Assembly: GCF_900100535.1 (NCBI RefSeq)
Contig: NZ_FNDG01000001.1
Location: forward strand, 258,698 to 322,697
Origin: Phytopseudomonas flavescens
Lineage (GTDB): Bacteria > Pseudomonadota > Gammaproteobacteria > Pseudomonadales > Pseudomonadaceae
Reading direction: 5' to 3'
Length of the DNA stretch: 64,000 bases
The notes below the pieces were generated by a model. The model saw nothing but the letters and a program-made list of their open reading frames with translations, did not search any database and was not told the DNA's origin. A program made the translations under genes and the position numbers. Below are positions 46,453 through 56,057 of the stretch, piece after piece (position 1 is the first letter of the stretch; every line of letters begins with the position of its first letter).

Positions 46453-47925
46453 CTACAGCGCCGACAAGGTACGGTATTCGTCATGCGCGTGCTGGTCGGT
46501 CATGCCGCTGATGAAATCCTGCAGCAGCCGGCAGCGGTGATAGAACTCCCAGGCGGCCCGGTCGGCCTCGCCACATTCACGCACGGCCTGGCGGTAGGCC
46601 TTGAGCAACTGGCTCGGCAGGCGACGCACCAGCATCTGCAGGTGGGCCTCTCGGCGGCAGCGGCCTTCGGTGAGCTGCAGAAAGGTCTCGGCGTCTACCC
46701 GCAGCAATGCGCCATAGTTGTCCAGCAGCCCGTGAATGATCCGGTAGCCCTGCAATTGCAGGGTTTCCACCTCTCGGTGGCAGAACACCCGCGCCATGGC
46801 GACGTCCTTGAAGGTCTGCACGATGGCATGGGGCAGGCTGTCGTCCTCGATCAGCGCACGATCCAGGGAGCCCGCGTGCACTGCGTCGATATTGTCGATG
46901 AACTGGCGTGCCGCGTGCTGCACCAGCGGGTGGATCATGCCGACCCGCAGCTTGACGAAGAACTCGCCAGCCTTGTTGATCTCCTCCTGGTGATAGCGCT
47001 CCAGCGCCTGCCCGACCAGGCCACGAAACGAATGCCGTGAGCCGGGGATGGGCGCATCGGGCGATTGCAGCTTCTCGAACGTATCGATCAGCAGCGGCGC
47101 CAGTTCGGCGACGCCAAGAATGCCCTTCTCCACCGAGTCCTCGATGTCGGCCAGGCAGTAGGAGATATCGTCGGCGGCCTCCATGATGTAGGCCACCGGA
47201 TGGCGGGTGCCGGGTCGCTGCCCCAGCGTCTGCTGCAAACCGGCGACGAAGTCTTCTTCGGAGAGATAGAACCCCGGCTTCTTGTTCAAATAGGCATTGG
47301 CTGCACTGCTCGGCGGCTTTGGCTGATAGGCCGGCCGCAGGTACTTGAGCAGGCCGGCGGTCTGGCTGTAGGTCAGCCGCAGGCGCTGCAGGTTGACCAC
47401 CAGCCGCACGGCCTGGGCATTGCCCTCGAAATTGCGCAGGTCGGCGCGCAACCGGGCATGCAACTCGTGGTTGTCCGGCGGTTGCGGCAGAACAGAGGCG
47501 AACAGGCCGTCCAGTGCGCGCTCGAACCATTCACCGATGGCGAATTCACCGAAATGGCCGAAAGGCGGATTGCCGATGTCATGCATCAGGCAGGTCATCT
47601 CCACCAGGCTTTCCAGCGCTCCTTGCAAGCCGTCCAGGCCATAGCCGGCCGCGCGCTCGCCAAGCTGGGCATACAGGGTGCGGACGATGAAACGCCCGGT
47701 CTGCTGGACTTCCATCGAATGAGTCAGGCGGCTGCGCACCGCCGCATTGCGCTCCAGGGGAAACACCTGGGTGCGCTGTTGCAGACGCCGGATGGCGGCA
47801 GAGTTGATGATGCGCCCGCGGTCGCTTTCAAAGGCATAGAGCAGATCCGTCTCGGCCACGCTGTCAGCCTGGTCACCAGGGCGCAGCGCGCGAATCCGAT
47901 CCTTGAAATTCACCAGTGGGGACAT
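46453..47925 (-). CDS. dgt: Deoxyguanosinetriphosphate triphosphohydrolase
   Basis: 490 residues. HD-domain ligands are visible: RSRLTHSMEV (H69), then CLMHDIGNPPFGHFGE (H115, D116) and a later EAADDISYCLADIEDSVEKG. Length and the Dgt-specific GRIINSAAIRRLQQRTQVFP start identify dGTPase, which cleaves dGTP to deoxyguanosine and tripolyphosphate. Convergent with the exporter gene. Confidence 0.9.
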   Translation of the reverse strand: MSPLVNFKDRIRALRPGDQADSVAETDLLYAFESDRGRIINSAAIRRLQQRTQVFPLERNAAVRSRLTHSMEVQQTGRFIVRTLYAQLGERAAGYGLDGLQGALESLVEMTCLMHDIGNPPFGHFGEFAIGEWFERALDGLFASVLPQPPDNHELHARLRADLRNFEGNAQAVRLVVNLQRLRLTYSQTAGLLKYLRPAYQPKPPSSAANAYLNKKPGFYLSEEDFVAGLQQTLGQRPGTRHPVAYIMEAADDISYCLADIEDSVEKGILGVAELAPLLIDTFEKLQSPDAPIPGSRHSFRGLVGQALERYHQEEINKAGEFFVKLRVGMIHPLVQHAARQFIDNIDAVHAGSLDRALIEDDSLPHAIVQTFKDVAMARVFCHREVETLQLQGYRIIHGLLDNYGALLRVDAETFLQLTEGRCRREAHLQMLVRRLPSQLLKAYRQAVRECGEADRAAWEFYHRCRLLQDFISGMTDQHAHDEYRTLSAL

Positions 47926-48061
47926 CGGCAGAGTCTCGGGCTGACACGGAAAACCGCGAGACTAACGCGCACGGCACCGTTTACCAAGCACCTGTGCGTA
48001 CCGCCGAGGGGCGATCGCGGCGCCTGCTGCAGGATGACCAGTCGCGGGCGGTAGTATTCGC

Positions 48062-48307
48062 CTAGACCTGCTTGCCCTCGTGCAGGCGCGCATTGAGCTC
48101 ATCGACCACGGGTGCCCATTCGGCATCTTCCAGCAGTTGCTCTTTCAGGAAAGCGGCCTGGGATTCGGTCCAGAACGGCGCCTCGGACACCTTGACCTCG
48201 TCGGCCAACGGGTAGTGCTCGGCGATGAAAGCGTCGATGCTGGCCGGCTCGGAGTCCAGGCCCAGTTGCTCGAACAAGGTACCGAGGTCTTTGTTGGGAA
48301 GTTCCAT
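48062..48307 (-). CDS. DUF2789 family protein
   Basis: 81 residues from ATG 48307, which has GGAG six bases upstream; an in-frame ATG at 48319 is less well supported. The sequence (LGTLFEQLGLDSEPASIDAFIAEHYPLADEVKVSEAPFWTESQAAFLKEQLLEDAEWAPVVDELNARLH) is typical of DUF2789, a small acidic helical family of unknown function in gammaproteobacteria. Confidence 0.85.
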   Translation of the reverse strand: MELPNKDLGTLFEQLGLDSEPASIDAFIAEHYPLADEVKVSEAPFWTESQAAFLKEQLLEDAEWAPVVDELNARLHEGKQV

Positions 48308-48428
48308 GGGGGTCTCCATCAGGTTGGCCGGTTTTCATGGCTATGGTGAGTAGAGCGACGTTGACGACCGACAGTTCAACCTCTCCGGCCGGCCCATGGT
48401 TCGCGGGCTCTCGGAGCGGTTATCGGCT

Positions 48429-48647
48429 ATGGTTGAAGCCAACGGCGATTACCGGGGGACGTCCCATGAGCAGAGCGGCACGTGGCAACCGGCAACGCGC
48501 CTTTTCCGCCCTGCCGCCGAATACCGGCGATAAGGCCGGTGCGGCAGCCTGTGGACGGCCTACCACTTGGCGGCGAGGCATTACCTGTGGCGCAATCCGC
48601 GCAGCGGCCCGCAGATCATCGAGAAAGACGACCTGCGCCATGGCTGA
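48429..48647 (+). pseudogene. Possible broken small gene
   Basis: Starting at ATG 48429 the frame reads MVEANGDYRGTSHEQSGTW and continues to a TAA at 48531, then stays open as LWTAYHLAARHYLWRNPRSG and onward to a TGA at 48645. The second part is protein-like. The pattern suggests a small gene split by one stop codon. Within the 48320-48821 gap, nothing else is supported. Confidence 0.25.
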
Positions 48648-48821
48648 CGACGCCAGCACCTGCGGGATCGTCCCTGCGCGATCGCAGTCGATCTCATCAC
48701 GCCCGGCCGGCGCATGGCATCGCGTCGAGTGGGTCGGCCGCAGGCTCCACAAAGATCGTCGATCGGGCGAACCCGGCGACGCGGTACGGGTCGATACATC
48801 AGATTTGCCTGAGGGATACCT

Positions 48822-49334
48822 ATGATTGATTGCCGACATGGCGTTGGCTGCCTGCTGTTGAGCCTGATGCTCGGCGGCTGCGCCTCCTCTTCACCGTCCT
48901 GCGATGAGCCGCTGAGCGGCGACAGCTGCCGAGACCGCCAACTGCTCTACCAGAACGACATGCTGCAGGCCAAGATACTGGTGGTGTCCGGCGACATGGA
49001 TAACCATGAGCTGGCCAGTGCCTTGCTGCGCCGGGCCGAACGCGACGATGCATTCGGCGAAGTGGCTTTCTACCAGGCGATTCTGATGATCCGCGAGGGC
49101 CCCCAAACCGACGAGGTACTGAGCAAGCTGGAGGCTGCGGCCGCGCAGCAGCAACCCTATGCGGTGGCGCTGCTCTACAAGATCTGGTCGGAACCTTATC
49201 TGGTCGACGAGGCAGACCTCATTCGCGCCGAGGAGTATCGCGCCGGCTACGCCGAACTGGACGTGGCCAAGAGCGGTTACCCGTCCTTCGAAAAGGCGCT
49301 GGAACTGGTCAATCGGCTGGTACAGACGCCTTAG
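48822..49334 (+). CDS. Lipoprotein of unknown function
   Basis: 170 residues. A signal peptide with lipobox L-M-L-G-G-C (cysteine at about 21) indicates an acylated protein. The mature region is acidic and helical (LLRRAERDDAFGEVAFYQAILMIREGPQTDEVLSKLEAAAAQQQPYAVALLYKIW), reminiscent of TPR/SEL1-like repeats but not a clear match. A probable MITE begins at the last base of its stop codon (G of TAG), so the insertion abuts the gene; removal of the element would also leave TAG. Confidence 0.7.
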   Translation: MIDCRHGVGCLLLSLMLGGCASSSPSCDEPLSGDSCRDRQLLYQNDMLQAKILVVSGDMDNHELASALLRRAERDDAFGEVAFYQAILMIREGPQTDEVLSKLEAAAAQQQPYAVALLYKIWSEPYLVDEADLIRAEEYRAGYAELDVAKSGYPSFEKALELVNRLVQTP

Positions 49335-49571
49335 AGCCTGTTCACGATTCTGTGCACTTGGCAAACCGGAACCCGTATTCCTATAGATCGGCGGCAAAGT
49401 GGCGTTAGCGGTCATTTGTAGGGTGGACGACGCTTCATCCGTCCACCGCTCTGCGAGCGCGATGGTGGATGAAAAGAGCGTCAGCTACGCGCCCCGATCC
49501 ACCCTACGGCTACTTACGCCTTTTTGCTGCCATTGCGTGTGGAGTCTCGTCGCAAGATCGTGAACAGGCTC
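49334..49571. mobile_element. 238-bp MITE-like element with 15-bp perfect terminal repeats
   Basis: GAGCCTGTTCACGAT (49334-49348) and ATCGTGAACAGGCTC (49557-49571) are perfect inverted repeats, directly flanked by TTA on both sides (49331-49333 and 49572-49574), as expected for a 3-bp target duplication. Inside is a second palindrome, GTAGGGTGG (49418-49426) / CCACCCTAC (49499-49507), a repeat common in pseudomonads. No transposase frame. Confidence 0.75.
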
Positions 49572-49753
49572 TTAGGGGCTGTTGACGTTTCGGCGCAAGC
49601 CGCGCTGCCGCGAGCATTGACACGGCCGGAGCAATTACAGGGTGCCAGCGCCGCGGTGACGGATTAAAATCCGCCACCAGATCCGCCGCGCAGCCCTGTC
49701 CAGCCAACCAAAGGCTGCGCCTATCCATCATCCGCAGAGCCGAGAGAGCAGAC

Positions 49754-50455
49754 ATGGGCGCCCAGTGGAAAGCCAAACCTAAAGAAGCCGCCGCCAATGC
49801 CAGGGGCAAGATTTTCGGTCGCCTGGTCAAGGAGATCATGGTCTGTGCCCGTAACGGTGCCGACCCGGACATGAACCCCAAGCTGCGCCTGGCCATCCAC
49901 CAGGCCAAGAAAGCCTCGATGCCCAAGGAAACCCTGGATCGGGCGATCAAGAAAGGCGCCGGCCTGAGCGGCGAGACGGTCAACTTCGAACGTACCACCT
50001 ACGAAGGCTTCGCGCCGCACCAGGTGCCGCTGATCGTCGAGTGCCTCACCGACAACGTGAACCGTACCGTGGCGGAGATCCGCGTGCTGTTCCGCAAGGG
50101 CCAGCTCGGGAGCAGCGGCTCGGTGGCCTGGGATTTCGACCATGTCGGGCTGATCGAGGCCGCCAGTGACAGCGGCGCCGACCCGGAGCTGGCGGCGATC
50201 GAGGCCGGCGCTCAGGATTTCGACGAAGCCGACGAAGGCAACACCCTGTTCATCACCGAACCGACCGATCTCGACCTGGTCAGCCGTGCTCTGCCGGAAC
50301 AGGGTTTCACGGTGAACTCGGCGAACCTCGGCTACCGTCCGAAAAACCCGGTCGCCAACCTGACGCCCGAGCAGCGCGAGGAAGTCGAAGCCTTCCTCGA
50401 GGCCATCGATAACCATGACGACGTACAGAACGTCTACGTGGGTCTGGCTGGCTGA
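49754..50455 (+). CDS. YebC/PmpR family DNA-binding regulator
   Basis: 233 residues. The family start is [70 protein letters not shown], followed by [29 protein letters not shown] and [11 protein letters not shown]. This branch is of the YeeN type, in which the start differs from E. coli YebC (MAGHSKW). Members regulate transcription or help translation of polyproline stretches. Surrounded by unrelated genes; a small stem ACGGGA/TCCCGT lies about 35 bases after the stop. Confidence 0.88.
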   Translation: MGAQWKAKPKEAAANARGKIFGRLVKEIMVCARNGADPDMNPKLRLAIHQAKKASMPKETLDRAIKKGAGLSGETVNFERTTYEGFAPHQVPLIVECLTDNVNRTVAEIRVLFRKGQLGSSGSVAWDFDHVGLIEAASDSGADPELAAIEAGAQDFDEADEGNTLFITEPTDLDLVSRALPEQGFTVNSANLGYRPKNPVANLTPEQREEVEAFLEAIDNHDDVQNVYVGLAG

Positions 50456-50742
50456 GAGCCTGCTCACGGCCGGTCCTGACGCCGACGCGACGGGATTGTC
50501 CCGTGCCTGGCCCGTTCCGCCTCGCCGCGATCAGGGGGGCGGATTAAAAGCCTTGGCCAGGCGCCTCGATACCACCCGCTTCTGCTTTGTGCCAGAACAC
50601 AAAGGCCTCGAACAGATTCCTAGGGTCTGCGCAGAGTTGCGGCATCCCATCACGGTATTGCCGCGATAACCCGGTATACTGCCCCGCTACCTTCCTCGCG
50701 GATCCATCGCAGAATGGAGCATTGCCGTACTGGAGCCGTATC

Positions 50743-51330
50743 GTGCACAAGTCACTCATCCTTGCCGCCTGCCTGACGCTCGGCGCTTGCAGCAGCGGGC
50801 CTCAGTCGTCGCCCGCCGCCACCGCCCCCAACGGCGGCGCTCGCAGCAACCTGGAGGCGATCCACCACGCCCAGGTCGTACCGCTGCCACTCAACCCGCA
50901 CGCCAGCCTGAGGCGTGGCAAGGCCGGCACGACGAACATGCAGCTCGGCAGCTCGCTGTCCAACTACCGGGTGTACTCACTGCAGTTGAAGCAGGGCGAG
51001 CGCTATCGCCTCAACGTCAATTCGTTTTGCGACCACACCTGCATGGGTATCAACCCCTTCGTCCTGAAACCGCGGGCGGTGTTGATGGACACCTATGGCA
51101 CGCTGATCCCCAACAAGCCCCTCCGCCCGGCCAGCGTGATAGGCATGACCAGCCTGGGCTGGGACGGCGAAGCACCGGAGGACGGCACCTACTACCTCCT
51201 TGTGGCTGCCGACAAGCAAGACATCGGTCGCACCATCGTCATCGACGACGTGTGGATCAACAACTCGCCGTTGATGGCAGTGAAAGTCGGCATGCTCGAC
51301 GATTTCCGGCAACCCAGGAAGCTTTACTGA
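50743..51330 (+). CDS. Lipoprotein of unknown function
   Basis: 195 residues from a GTG start at 50743 with GGAG about seven bases upstream. Lipobox LTLGAC puts the acylated Cys near residue 15. The mature part contains two cysteines (FCDHTCMGINPF) and reads as beta-rich (YRVYSLQLKQGERYRLNVNS; DGTYYLLVAADKQDIGRTIVIDDVWIN), resembling a pre-peptidase or MalE-like ligand beta domain. I do not recognise the family. It precedes the Nudix gene by 3 bases and is probably cotranscribed. Confidence 0.6.
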   Translation: MHKSLILAACLTLGACSSGPQSSPAATAPNGGARSNLEAIHHAQVVPLPLNPHASLRRGKAGTTNMQLGSSLSNYRVYSLQLKQGERYRLNVNSFCDHTCMGINPFVLKPRAVLMDTYGTLIPNKPLRPASVIGMTSLGWDGEAPEDGTYYLLVAADKQDIGRTIVIDDVWINNSPLMAVKVGMLDDFRQPRKLY

Positions 51331-51333
51331 ACC

Positions 51334-51738
51334 ATGAAAGCGAACACCCTGCACATCGCCGCAGCCCTCCTCTTCGATGCGGCGGGCCGGCTGTTGCTGG
51401 TACGCAAGCGCGGTACCGGCATGTTCATGCTGCCAGGTGGCAAAAGCGACAAGGGTGAAACACCGATGCAGACGCTGCTGCGCGAACTTCACGAAGAACT
51501 GGGCCTGCAACTGCCCGAATCGGCGTTCACCGCGCTGGGCCATTTCAGCGCGGCCGCTGCGAACGAAGCGAATACCCGGATCGAGGCCGATCTGTTCAGG
51601 GCGCCGCTCCCACACCCGGTGCAGCCCGCTGCCGAGCTGGAAGAGCTACGCTGGCTGAACGCCTGCGAGCCACGGACGGATGACCTGGCGCCACTTCTGC
51701 GCCATCAGGTGCTGCCCTTGATCTGGCCAGGCGCCTGA
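51334..51738 (+). CDS. Nudix hydrolase
   Basis: 134 residues. The Nudix box GGKSDKGETPMQTLLRELHEELGL (residues about 36-59) has every catalytic residue of GX5EX7REUXEEXGU. Members hydrolyse nucleoside diphosphate derivatives, such as oxidised dNTPs or NDP-sugars; the exact substrate is not clear. GGAAG lies upstream. Follows the lipoprotein gene by 3 bases. Confidence 0.9.
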   Translation: MKANTLHIAAALLFDAAGRLLLVRKRGTGMFMLPGGKSDKGETPMQTLLRELHEELGLQLPESAFTALGHFSAAAANEANTRIEADLFRAPLPHPVQPAAELEELRWLNACEPRTDDLAPLLRHQVLPLIWPGA

Positions 51739-51859
51739 ACCTGCCCGCCGCCGAGAACGGAAGCGGCGATAGGCACTATCGAAGCGAATGATTTCTGCCT
51801 GCAGCGGCCAGTGACTAACCTGTGGCTCATCCAAACGACCTCGCTCACGGGTGTTCTGC

Positions 51860-52114
51860 ATGCAACGCTCCCTGTTCCTTCCGCTCACGCTTTTCGCCCT
51901 GTTTCTGACTGGCTGCGCCGCCCCGCAAGCAGCCGCCGAACGACCTTACACGGACGCCGAGGTCAAGCAGTTCGCCCTGGAGATGCTCAGCCGTAGTGGC
52001 CTGCCCTACGACGATTACGAAAAGATCCGTCACGCATTGCAAGCCCCCGACTACCGGGTGTCCAACTCGATTCGCGATGTCCGCCCAACGCGCGACATCG
52101 ACCCCGAAGGCTGA
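51860..52114 (+). CDS. Small lipoprotein
   Basis: 84 residues from ATG 51860. Signal peptide with lipobox LFLTGC, Cys near 18. The short mature part is acidic and helical (YTDAEVKQFALEMLSRSGLPYDDYEKIRHALQAPDYR), then a tail ending PTRDIDPEG. Function unknown; likely envelope located. Confidence 0.6.
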   Translation: MQRSLFLPLTLFALFLTGCAAPQAAAERPYTDAEVKQFALEMLSRSGLPYDDYEKIRHALQAPDYRVSNSIRDVRPTRDIDPEG

Positions 52115-52206
52115 GTGCATCAGGCTGATCGACAGACTCAATGACACGGCGGCGGCCTTCGCCTCTATGCTCCCCCAACCGTCGAGCCACCTGAGCGAGA
52201 TCCACG

Positions 52207-52725
52207 ATGAGCGAGCAGACCTCCCCCATAACCAATGACGATACCCTGGCGTTCGCCGAGAAGGTCTTCGACCTCGCCCGCCAGGGTAATGCCGAGGCCC
52301 TCAATGGCCTGCTGCAGCGCGGCCTGCCCGCCAACCTGCAGAATCACAAGGGCGACAACCTGCTGATGCTGGCCAGCTACCACGGCCATCTGCAAACGGT
52401 GCGTGTGTTGCTCGCTCACCAGGCTGACCCACAGCTGCGCAACAACAACGGCCAGACACCACTGGCCGGTGCGGCCTTCAAGGGTGACCTGGACATGCTG
52501 CAGCTCCTCCTGGAAGGCGGCGCCGACGTGGAAAGCGCCAGCGCCGACGGCAAGACCGCGCTGATGATGGCCGCGATGTTCGACAAGCTGGAGGTGATCG
52601 AACTGTTGCTGCGCCACGTTGCCGACCCGACCAGCCGGGATGCCAGCGGCATCACGGCACTGGCTGCGGCAGAACGCATGGGCGCCACTCGTGCCGCCGA
52701 ACGCCTGCGACAAGGCATCCACTGA
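52207..52725 (+). CDS. Ankyrin repeat protein
   Basis: 172 residues made largely of four ankyrin repeats (about 30-165): GDNLLMLASYHGHLQTVRVLLAHQADP, NGQTPLAGAAFKGDLDMLQLLLEGGADV, DGKTALMMAAMFDKLEVIELLLRHVADP and a final partial copy. No signal peptide. Ankyrin proteins mediate protein binding. Related ones lie beside catalase in P. aeruginosa (AnkB), but no catalase is adjacent here. Confidence 0.88.
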   Translation: MSEQTSPITNDDTLAFAEKVFDLARQGNAEALNGLLQRGLPANLQNHKGDNLLMLASYHGHLQTVRVLLAHQADPQLRNNNGQTPLAGAAFKGDLDMLQLLLEGGADVESASADGKTALMMAAMFDKLEVIELLLRHVADPTSRDASGITALAAAERMGATRAAERLRQGIH

Positions 52726-52824
52726 GCCCGGCCCTGGCACTACCATTCGTTGATCTGCGGCAAGACCGCTGCTTTTCCAGCCCGTAGCCTGCGGTGATCC
52801 ACTCCGTATGCATGAGGGTTCACC

Positions 52825-53157
52825 ATGGCGATCACGTCCGCCGACATTTGCGCCGCCGCCGACCAGTTGCAAGGGTTCGTCGGCTTCAACGTCAAGACCG
52901 GCCAGCACATCGTGCGTTTCAGCGAAGACGCCTTCGGCCTCGACATCGCCGAAGACAGCATCACACCGACCTGCGAGTACGTCTGGGCGGTCGGCACAGT
53001 GCCCGATGTGATGACCCTGAAACGCGACCGCCTGGACCTGCTGGTCGGGCTGCATATCGACGAACGCCTGAACATTGGCGAAGCATTGCGTCTCTACCTG
53101 CGCCGCGAGGACTTACCGGAAATCAGTGCGCAGCGGCACCTGCAACCGAGAGCCTGA
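52825..53157 (+). CDS. Hypothetical protein
   Basis: 110 residues, GAGGG before the ATG. Predicted alpha/beta (LQGFVGFNVKTGQHIVRFSEDAFGLDI; YVWAVGTVPDVMTLKRDRLDLLVGLHID). No known family. It is followed 73 bases later by the GNAT gene. Composition matches its neighbours, so it is probably a real chromosomal gene. Confidence 0.6.
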   Translation: MAITSADICAAADQLQGFVGFNVKTGQHIVRFSEDAFGLDIAEDSITPTCEYVWAVGTVPDVMTLKRDRLDLLVGLHIDERLNIGEALRLYLRREDLPEISAQRHLQPRA

Positions 53158-53230
53158 TCGGGCGCAAGGCGCTGGTTTCACCGGCGCCTGCCCACTAGAC
53201 TGGCAGGCCCATCAGCGCTTGCCGACTGCC

Positions 53231-53632
53231 ATGCCCGTGTTTTGCCTGCTGCCCGATCACCTGCGTCCGCTGGCGGACAAGTTCTACTCCAGCCACCGCT
53301 CCGCCATGCGTACCCGTAGCGATCATCGCGTCTGGGTCGCCAGGGACACCGATATCGTTGCTGCCCTCTGCCTGCAAGCGACAGCCCATGGCCAGTGGCT
53401 GACCAGCCTGTTGGTGGCGCCAGCCCTGCGCCAACGGGGCCTGGCCAGTGCCCTGATCGCTGCCGCCCTGAGTGGAACAGCCACGCCTACCTGGCTGTTC
53501 TGTCGCCCTGACCTGCAACCCCTCTATGCCCAGCAGGGTTTCCGGCCTTGCGTCGAAGAGCTGCCATCGGCGCTGGCCGAACGCCTGGCTCGCTACCGGC
53601 GGACCAAGACGCTGGACGCCATGGTGCGCTGA
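53231..53632 (+). CDS. GNAT-type acetyltransferase
   Basis: 133 residues from ATG 53231. The acetyl-CoA-binding motif is LLVAPALRQRGLASALIAAAL (R/Q-x-x-G-x-G/A pattern), preceded by DTDIVAALCLQATAHGQWLTS strands and followed by LYAQQGFRPC near the C terminus. Substrate unknown. The frame is open upstream, but family length supports this start. Confidence 0.8.
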   Translation: MPVFCLLPDHLRPLADKFYSSHRSAMRTRSDHRVWVARDTDIVAALCLQATAHGQWLTSLLVAPALRQRGLASALIAAALSGTATPTWLFCRPDLQPLYAQQGFRPCVEELPSALAERLARYRRTKTLDAMVR

Positions 53633-53754
53633 AGCTGCCAGCGTGCCGAGCCTCATCGCTGCCGGCTGATAAGCGCCGGGCAGAGCACCCGTGACGCGCG
53701 CCAGCAATGCGGAGAGCTGGGGTGGAACCGCCCAGGTTACGGGATCGAAAAAAC

Positions 53755-53780
53755 AAAGGGCGGCCCGCAGGCCGCCCTTT
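53755..53780 (-). terminator. Terminator of yjcH-actP
   Basis: AAAGGGCGGCC (53755-53765) pairs with GGCCGCCCTTT (53770-53780) around CGCA. On the minus strand the stem is followed by a T-rich run, about 20 bases after the actP stop. Confidence 0.85.
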
Positions 53781-53798
53781 TCCCTGCAACCAGTTCGA

Positions 53799-55454
53799 TC
53801 AGTGAGCCGATGCGCCGCTGGCGCCCAGACCGGTGTGCGAGCGAACGAACTGCGGCAGGAACAGCGCGCGCTCTTCCGCTGCCGATTCGGACTTGTCGGT
53901 GGTGGAGAAGAACCAGATACCGAGGAAAGCCACGATGATGGAGAACAGTGCCGGGTACTCGTATGGGAAGATCGCCTTCTCGTGGCCCAGTACCGTGACC
54001 CAGATGGTCGGACCGAGCACCATCAGCACCACCGCGGTGATCAGGCCCAGCCAGCCGCCGATCATGGCGCCCCGGGTGGTCAGGTTCTTCCAGTACATGC
54101 TGAGGAACAGCACCGGGAAATTGCAGCTCGCCGCGATGGAGAACGCCAGGCCCACCATGAAGGCGATGTTCTGCTTCTCGAAGAGAATCCCCAGTCCAAT
54201 GGCCAGTACCCCCAGGCACACGGTGGTGATCTTCGATACGCGCAGCTCATCCTTCTCGTTGACGTTGCCCTTCTTGATCACGCTGGCGTACAGGTCGTGG
54301 GACACCGCCGAGGCACCCGCCAGGGTCAGCCCCGCCACCACCGCGAGGATGGTGGCGAACGCGACGGCCGAGATGAAGCCCAGGAAGATGCTGCCGCCCA
54401 CGGCGTTAGCCAGGTGCACCGCCGCCATATTGTTACCGCCCAGCAATGCGCCAGCGGCATCCTTGAAGACCGGGTTGGTGCTGACCAGCAGGATCGCGCC
54501 AAAACCGATGATGAAGGTCAGAATATAGAAGTAGCCGATGAAGCCGGTGGCATAGAACACCGACTTGCGGGCTTCCTTGGCGTCACCGACGGTGAAGAAG
54601 CGCATGAGGATATGCGGCAGGCCCGCAGTACCGAACATCAGCGCCAGGCCCAGGGAAATCGCCGAAATCGGATCCTTGACCAGGCCGCCGGGGCTCATGA
54701 TGGCTTCACCATTGGCGTGAACCTTGATGGCTTCGGTGAACAGGGTATTGAAGTTGAAGCCAACGTGCTTCATCACCATGAACGCCATGAACGAGGCACC
54801 GGAGAGCAGCAGCACGGCCTTGATGATCTGCACCCAGGTGGTGGCGAGCATGCCGCCGAACAGCACATACATCACCATCAGGATGCCGACCAGCACCACC
54901 GCTACATGGTACTGGAGGCCGAACAGCAGCTCGATCAGCTTGCCGGCGCCGACCATCTGCGCGATCAGGTAGAAGGCCACCACCACCAGCGAGCCGCTGG
55001 CCGACAGGGTGCGGATTTCCTTCTGCTTGAGACGGTAGGAAGCCACGTCGGCAAACGTGTATTTGCCCAGGTTGCGCAGGCGCTCGGCGATCAGGAAGAG
55101 GATCACCGGCCAGCCGACCAGGAAGCCGATGGAGTAGATAAGGCCGTCGTAGCCCGAGGTGAAGACCAGTGCGGAAATCCCCAGGAAGGAAGCCGCCGAC
55201 ATGTAATCACCGGCGATTGCCAGACCGTTCTGGAAGCCCGTGATACCGCCCCCTGCGGTATAGAAATCAGCGGTCGACTTGCTGCGCTTGGAGGCCCAGT
55301 AGGTGATGCACAACGTGCCACCGACGAAGACCAGGAACATCAGGATGGCGGGCGTATTGACCGCCTGGCGCTGTACGTCGCCGGTCAGAGCATCGGCCCA
55401 CAAGCTGGGGGCCATGGCCATCAGGGCCAGCGTGCAGAGGATACGACTGATCAT
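53799..55454 (-). CDS. actP: Cation/acetate symporter ActP
   Basis: 551 residues with signal-like N terminus ([20 protein letters not shown]) and about 13 membrane segments of the sodium:solute symporter family. Typical stretches: [83 protein letters not shown] and [22 protein letters not shown]. Takes up acetate and other short monocarboxylates. Overlaps yjcH by ATGA. In E. coli the partner acs gene precedes; it is not in this window. Confidence 0.93.
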   Translation of the reverse strand: MISRILCTLALMAMAPSLWADALTGDVQRQAVNTPAILMFLVFVGGTLCITYWASKRSKSTADFYTAGGGITGFQNGLAIAGDYMSAASFLGISALVFTSGYDGLIYSIGFLVGWPVILFLIAERLRNLGKYTFADVASYRLKQKEIRTLSASGSLVVVAFYLIAQMVGAGKLIELLFGLQYHVAVVLVGILMVMYVLFGGMLATTWVQIIKAVLLLSGASFMAFMVMKHVGFNFNTLFTEAIKVHANGEAIMSPGGLVKDPISAISLGLALMFGTAGLPHILMRFFTVGDAKEARKSVFYATGFIGYFYILTFIIGFGAILLVSTNPVFKDAAGALLGGNNMAAVHLANAVGGSIFLGFISAVAFATILAVVAGLTLAGASAVSHDLYASVIKKGNVNEKDELRVSKITTVCLGVLAIGLGILFEKQNIAFMVGLAFSIAASCNFPVLFLSMYWKNLTTRGAMIGGWLGLITAVVLMVLGPTIWVTVLGHEKAIFPYEYPALFSIIVAFLGIWFFSTTDKSESAAEERALFLPQFVRSHTGLGASGASAH

Positions 55455-55762
55455 TTGCCCACCTCATCCAGGATGACCTGGTTCAGGTTGTCGAATTCGC
55501 TGTTGGCACGGCGCACGTAGATACCGGTCAGCACGAAGGCCGAGAGGATCACCCCGACTCCTACGGGAATCCCCCAAGTGATCGGTGAGCCGTCGGTGAT
55601 GCGGGTTCCAAGCCAGGTGGGCACGAAGGCAATGAGCAGAATGAAGCCGACATAGATGCCGAGCATGATGGCGGAAAGTATCCAGGCGAATCGCTCGCGC
55701 TTGGCTACTAGCTCCTTGAAGTGCGGACTCTGCTCGATCCGCCGATAAATGCTGTCGTTCAT
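55451..55762 (-). CDS. yjcH: DUF485 membrane protein YjcH
   Basis: 103 residues from ATG 55762, with GGAGG about eleven bases upstream; a GTG at 55780 is less likely. [46 protein letters not shown] and the terminal [25 protein letters not shown] closely match E. coli YjcH. Two membrane segments. Always paired with actP; probably an accessory subunit. Confidence 0.92.
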   Translation of the reverse strand: MNDSIYRRIEQSPHFKELVAKRERFAWILSAIMLGIYVGFILLIAFVPTWLGTRITDGSPITWGIPVGVGVILSAFVLTGIYVRRANSEFDNLNQVILDEVGK

Positions 55763-55873
55763 ATTATTGTTATCCTCCACAGCAGGATGCTGGTGTGAAT
55801 AACTGTATGTCAGCCTTCAGCTTGCGACAGACGACCTTAGTCGAACCTCCCCGCCTTTTAGACCAAAGTCTAG

Positions 55874-56043
55874 GTTCTGTCTGAACAGTCTCCGAGCGAA
55901 GGTCAGGCGAGGCAAAAATCGGTGAGGAACGGACTGGGCTCGCATTCGAGTTTACGAGCTGTAAATGAGCATTTTGGCTGGGCTGGCATTCCAGCCGATC
56001 TTTAACGAAGCATCACCGAGCGCAGGTACTTTTCGGACAGAGC
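55874..56043. mobile_element. Degenerate MITE-like element, about 170 bp
   Basis: GTTCTGTCTGAACAG (from 55874) and the inverse of TTTTCGGACAGAGC (to 56043) are imperfect terminal repeats, flanked by CTAG on the left and CTAA on the right, a YTAR-type target as used by IS5-like elements. No coding capacity. The rest of the yjcH upstream region holds its promoter. Confidence 0.5.
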
Positions 56044-56057
56044 CTAACGGCCGCTGC

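Noticed and set aside
50490..50504. ACGGGA/TCCCGT hairpin after the YebC-family gene as a terminator
   Set aside because: The stem is only 6 bp and is not followed by a T tract.
53691..55520. 609-codon open frame antisense to actP
   Set aside because: Gln/His/Asp-rich shadow with no domain; the opposite strand is a full-length symporter.
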